Assembly (NCBI RefSeq): GCF_030345075.1
Contig: NZ_CP128361.1
Span: 6,679,221 to 6,743,220, forward strand
Origin: Solwaraspora sp. WMMA2065
GTDB taxonomy: Bacteria > Actinomycetota > Actinomycetes > Mycobacteriales > Micromonosporaceae
Length of the DNA: 64,000 nt
Reading direction: 5' to 3'
Shown here piece after piece: positions 61,710 through 64,000 of this stretch (within the stretch, counting starts at the first letter, position 1; the number at the start of each line of letters is the position of its first letter). The position numbers were made by a program, and so were the translations under genes. A model generated the notes under the pieces. That model ran no database searches. It had not been told where the DNA came from and saw nothing but the letters and a program-made list of their open reading frames with translations.

Positions 61710-63049
61710 CGATCATCGCGCAGCGTCCCGGACCGGGCGCCGCCCGGCCGTACCGTTTCCCGGACGTGGTCCGGCGCAGCGTGGCCGGTGGCGAGATCGT
61801 CGCCGCCCACCTGCCCGGCCACCGACTGGCGGTGGCGACCCTGCTGCTGGACGCCGGTGCCAGCCGGGAACCGGTCGGCCGGGAAGGGCTGGCCGGAGTT
61901 CTCGCCAAGGCACTCGAAGAGGGCACCGAGACCCGGGACTCGGCCGCGTACGCCCTGGTCCTGGAAAGTCTCGGCACCGAGTTGTCGATCTCCGTCGACT
62001 GGGACTCGTTCCGGGTGGGCGTGCAGGTCAGCACCGACCGGCTCGGCGCGGCCGTCGAGCTGCTCACCGAGGCGGTCCGGACCCCCCGGCTGGATCCGTC
62101 CGATGTCGAGCGGGTCCGCGACGACGAGGCGACCGCGCTGCGGATGTACTGGGCCAACCCGGGGCCGCGGGCGGAAGCCGCGCTGCGCGCCGACCTGTTC
62201 GGTGCCGACCAGCGGCACGGCCGGCCGATGAGCGGCGACCCCGAATCGGTGGCGGCGGTGACCGTGGCGGACGTCGTCGACTTCCACAGTGCGTGGTTCA
62301 CCCGGCCCGGCACCCTGCTGGTCGCCGGCGATCTGGACCTGATCGACCTGGACGCGCTCGGCGTGGCCGCCTTCGCCGGGGCGACCGGCTCGCCGTCACA
62401 GCCCGGACCACCGTTGCCGGTCACCTTGCGGGACCATCGGCGGATCATCCTGGTCGACCGGCCGGGCGCGGTGCAGTCCACGTTGCGGCTCGGCCACCCG
62501 GCACCGCACCGGGCCCACCCCGACTACGTGCCGATGACCCTGGCCAGCACCGTCCTCGGTGGAGCCTTCACGTCGCGGCTCAACCACCTGATCCGTGAGG
62601 TACGCGGCTACACGTACGGCATCAGGTCGGACTTCGGGATGTCCCGCCGGTTCGGGCGCTTCGCGGTCAGCTCCAGTGTGCAGACCGGGGTCACCGCGCC
62701 CGCCCTGATCGACTCGGTCGGTGAGGTGTCCCGTACCCAGGCCGACGGGGTGACCGAGGGGGAGCTGGCGGTGGCCCGGTCGTGGCGGGCCGGTCAGCTC
62801 TCGGTCGAGCTGCAGACCCCGCCGGCCATCGCCAGCGCACTGGGGACCCTGGTCGTGCACGGGCTGCCCGACGACTACCACGCCCGGCTGCGCGACGAGC
62901 TGCTGTCGGCGACGGTCGAGCAGGTCTCCGCCGCCGCCGCCACCCACCTGCAGGCCGAAGGGCTGACCCTGGTGGTCGAGGGTGACGCGGCGAAGATCCG
63001 CGACGAACTGACCGCCTCCGGCCTGGGGGAGCTGCACGACGCCGACTGA
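61706..63049 (+). CDS. M16-family peptidase homologue, non-catalytic partner
   Basis: About 447 residues with the M16 fold (LLLDAGASREPVGREGLAGV, LGGAFTSRLNHLIREVRGYT) but no HxxEH: the matching position reads GREGLAGVLAKALEEG. It probably forms the substrate-binding half of a heterodimer with the preceding enzyme. The Arg/Tyr substrate-binding motif REVRGYTYGI is kept. Confidence 0.92.
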   Translation: MTIIAQRPGPGAARPYRFPDVVRRSVAGGEIVAAHLPGHRLAVATLLLDAGASREPVGREGLAGVLAKALEEGTETRDSAAYALVLESLGTELSISVDWDSFRVGVQVSTDRLGAAVELLTEAVRTPRLDPSDVERVRDDEATALRMYWANPGPRAEAALRADLFGADQRHGRPMSGDPESVAAVTVADVVDFHSAWFTRPGTLLVAGDLDLIDLDALGVAAFAGATGSPSQPGPPLPVTLRDHRRIILVDRPGAVQSTLRLGHPAPHRAHPDYVPMTLASTVLGGAFTSRLNHLIREVRGYTYGIRSDFGMSRRFGRFAVSSSVQTGVTAPALIDSVGEVSRTQADGVTEGELAVARSWRAGQLSVELQTPPAIASALGTLVVHGLPDDYHARLRDELLSATVEQVSAAAATHLQAEGLTLVVEGDAAKIRDELTASGLGELHDAD

Positions 63050-63506
63050 TCCGCACCGGGCCAGGGGTGTCGTCGCCGGGCCCGGGGTGTCGGGCTCAGC
63101 GGCGTTGCAGCAGGCGCAGGGTGCGGAGCGGGTGCGGTCCGCTGGAACCCTACGCGCCGCTGCGGTTCGATCCGCCCCGTCAGGGCCGCCAGGTCCGCGT
63201 CGCCTGTCTGGTATGTCCGGTTAGGCGGTTAACGTGTTGGCTTCCCTGCGGTAGTGTCCTACGGTTGCCGGATGATCACTCCTGCGCAGCGCGACGGAGC
63301 CGTGACTGTCACGGCTCCGATCGTCGTGCGCACCTTCGCGCCGAGTGCCGTCGCGCCGGGCGTCCTCGTGTCCGGCGTCGCTGGTCGGCCGGGCCTGCCG
63401 CGCCCTACCGGCCGGGCGCCTCCGGAGCGCCGTCGCACCATCACGACGACGGCCACCAGGGGCGAAGCGGATCAGCTTCGGCCCTTTTCTGTTGTGAGGA
63501 GACCCG
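63050..63506. promoter_or_regulatory. Leader region of DksA-like gene with U-tract hairpin
   Basis: A gap of 457 bases. A likely promoter occurs near 63238-63260. At 63459-63484 GGGGCGAAGC-GGATCA-GCTTCGGCCC forms a hairpin (one mismatch) directly followed by TTTT, unlike the U-less terminators elsewhere in the window, only 19 bases before the DksA-like start. It could be a terminator of an upstream transcript or an attenuator. A short frame from 63274 with a Thr-rich stretch (TITTTATRG) just before the hairpin could be a leader peptide, but this is weak. Confidence 0.5.
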
Positions 63507-63818
63507 ATGAGCACCGAACTGCACGGCACCCGCGGCACCGAATGGATCGAACAGGTACGGGTGCAACTGGCCGACCAGTTGGACACGCACCGGGCCCAGC
63601 TGACCGAGCTCACCGCCGACACCGGCGACCCGGGTGAAGCGCACACCCGGGCCGCGCTGGTCGTCGCCGCCCGGCGCGGCTACGACCAGACCGTCGAGGC
63701 GTTGAACCGGATCGCCGAGGGTCGTTACGGCCGCTGCGACCGGTGCGGCGGCGAAATTCTCCGGGAACGGCTGGAGATTCTGCCGCACGCCCGGTACTGC
63801 GTGCCCTGCACGCGCTGA
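63507..63818 (+). CDS. DksA/TraR-like C4 zinc finger protein
   Basis: A protein of 103 residues: an N-terminal helical part (EQVRVQLADQLDTHRAQLTE) and a C4 zinc finger (Cys77, Cys80, Cys98, Cys101). It resembles DksA/TraR-type proteins, which act at the RNA polymerase secondary channel, though short actinobacterial members may have other roles. ATG has GAGGAG upstream. Confidence 0.9.
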   Translation: MSTELHGTRGTEWIEQVRVQLADQLDTHRAQLTELTADTGDPGEAHTRAALVVAARRGYDQTVEALNRIAEGRYGRCDRCGGEILRERLEILPHARYCVPCTR

Positions 63819-63826
63819 CCGCCGCC

Positions 63827-63863
63827 TTGCCCGCCTACCGCCTCGCGGTCGGTAGGCGGGCAA
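63827..63863 (+). terminator. Hairpin terminator after DksA-like gene
   Basis: A perfect 14-bp stem (63827-63840 with 63850-63863) and 9-base loop, 8 bases after the stop, followed by an AT-rich stretch. Confidence 0.8.
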
Positions 63864-63939
63864 ATACATTCGAACCCACGGCGGTGTGTCGTCCGTTGTA
63901 CCCGGGTGTCCGCAATGTGCCGCAGAGAGGCGAGCGCTG

Positions 63940-64000
63940 ATGCCCCAGCTCCACACGTCGGTGATGATCCGCTACGCGACCTACACCGACACCCCGCAAG
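63940..64000 (+). CDS. Start of a gene cut by the window edge, unknown
   Basis: ATG 63940 with GAGAGG upstream opens a frame (MPQLHTSVMIRYATYTDTPQ) that runs to the end of the window. Only about 20 residues are visible, so no family can be assigned. Confidence 0.5.
   Translation, partial: MPQLHTSVMIRYATYTDTPQ

Noticed and set aside
63254..63637. Possible gene in the leader of the DksA-like gene
   Set aside because: No recognisable domain, and it overlaps the hairpin and the DksA-like start; only a leader-peptide role for its first part is left open.
1..64000. tRNA or rRNA genes
   Set aside because: No cloverleaf-like or rRNA sequence was recognised in the intergenic regions; a tRNAscan run would settle it.

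Overview
The window is high-GC actinobacterial DNA. The best fit is a Micromonosporaceae member (Micromonospora or a close relative). The evidence is the dense GTG/ATGA-coupled operons, a complete conservon (cvnABCD), several Scr1-type HTH/DUF397 pairs, secreted CBM2-GH6 cellulase, a modular type I PKS and small families typical of actinobacteria (GPGG small membrane protein, DUF3817, DUF6158- and DUF6232-like). No rRNA, tRNA, CRISPR array or intact insertion sequence was found.

Layout. 1-3.6 kb: the 3' end of a modular type I PKS subunit (KS-DH-KR-ACP-docking) whose module lacks an AT domain. 3.8-13 kb: a cold-shock protein, then a polysaccharide locus (deacetylase and GH16 glucanase on +; giant membrane protein, flippase and three GT2 glycosyltransferases on -). 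13-17 kb: a secreted GH6 cellobiohydrolase behind a CebR-type operator, followed by three small hydrophilic or membrane-anchored proteins of unknown function, two of which share a domain. 17.4-21.3 kb: conservon cvnA-cvnB-cvnC-cvnD. 21.3-23.3 kb: a decaying lactate-utilisation locus (lutA frameshifted, lutB frameshifted and internally deleted, lutC absent) behind an intact GntR/FCD regulator. 23.5-28.3 kb: a beta-propeller lactonase, a lipoprotein-like SBP/vWA protein and a polyprenyl glycosylphosphotransferase that could prime the polysaccharide made by the 5-13 kb cluster. 28.3-32.3 kb: xylose catabolism (ROK regulator, xylA, xylB).

32.4-38.9 kb is accessory: a truncated duplicate of an Scr1-type regulator with its promoter element, two small unknown genes, an intact HTH/DUF397 pair, TetR with a DUF2306 membrane protein, an MFS transporter and an AbiE-type toxin-antitoxin pair whose toxin is frameshifted. 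39-46.8 kb: an MFS transporter and an alpha-glucoside uptake operon (SBP, two permeases, LacI regulator, GH13 glucosidase) with a LacI-type palindrome at its promoter. 46.9-49.7 kb: TspO, the GPGG micro-protein, a metallophosphoesterase, a BON-like protein and a thymidylate-kinase-like protein. 50-52.3 kb: a group 2 sigma-70 factor facing an NlpC/P60 peptidoglycan hydrolase, separated by a 30-bp hairpin; the hydrolase gene has a c-di-AMP (ydaO-type) riboswitch leader. 52.7-57.4 kb: small membrane and hypothetical proteins plus a second HTH/DUF397 pair. 57.4-58.8 kb: DAHP synthase with a leader peptide containing Tyr-Arg-Trp-Phe and an attenuator hairpin. 58.9-64 kb: a Tat-exported PhoX-like protein, a pair of M16 peptidases, a DksA/TraR-like zinc protein and the start of one more gene.

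The most notable observations are the AT-less, compositionally mosaic PKS module, the combined aromatic amino-acid leader in front of the DAHP synthase, the c-di-AMP riboswitch, the duplicated regulator/promoter unit beside two unknown proteins, and the eroding lutAB and AbiE genes.
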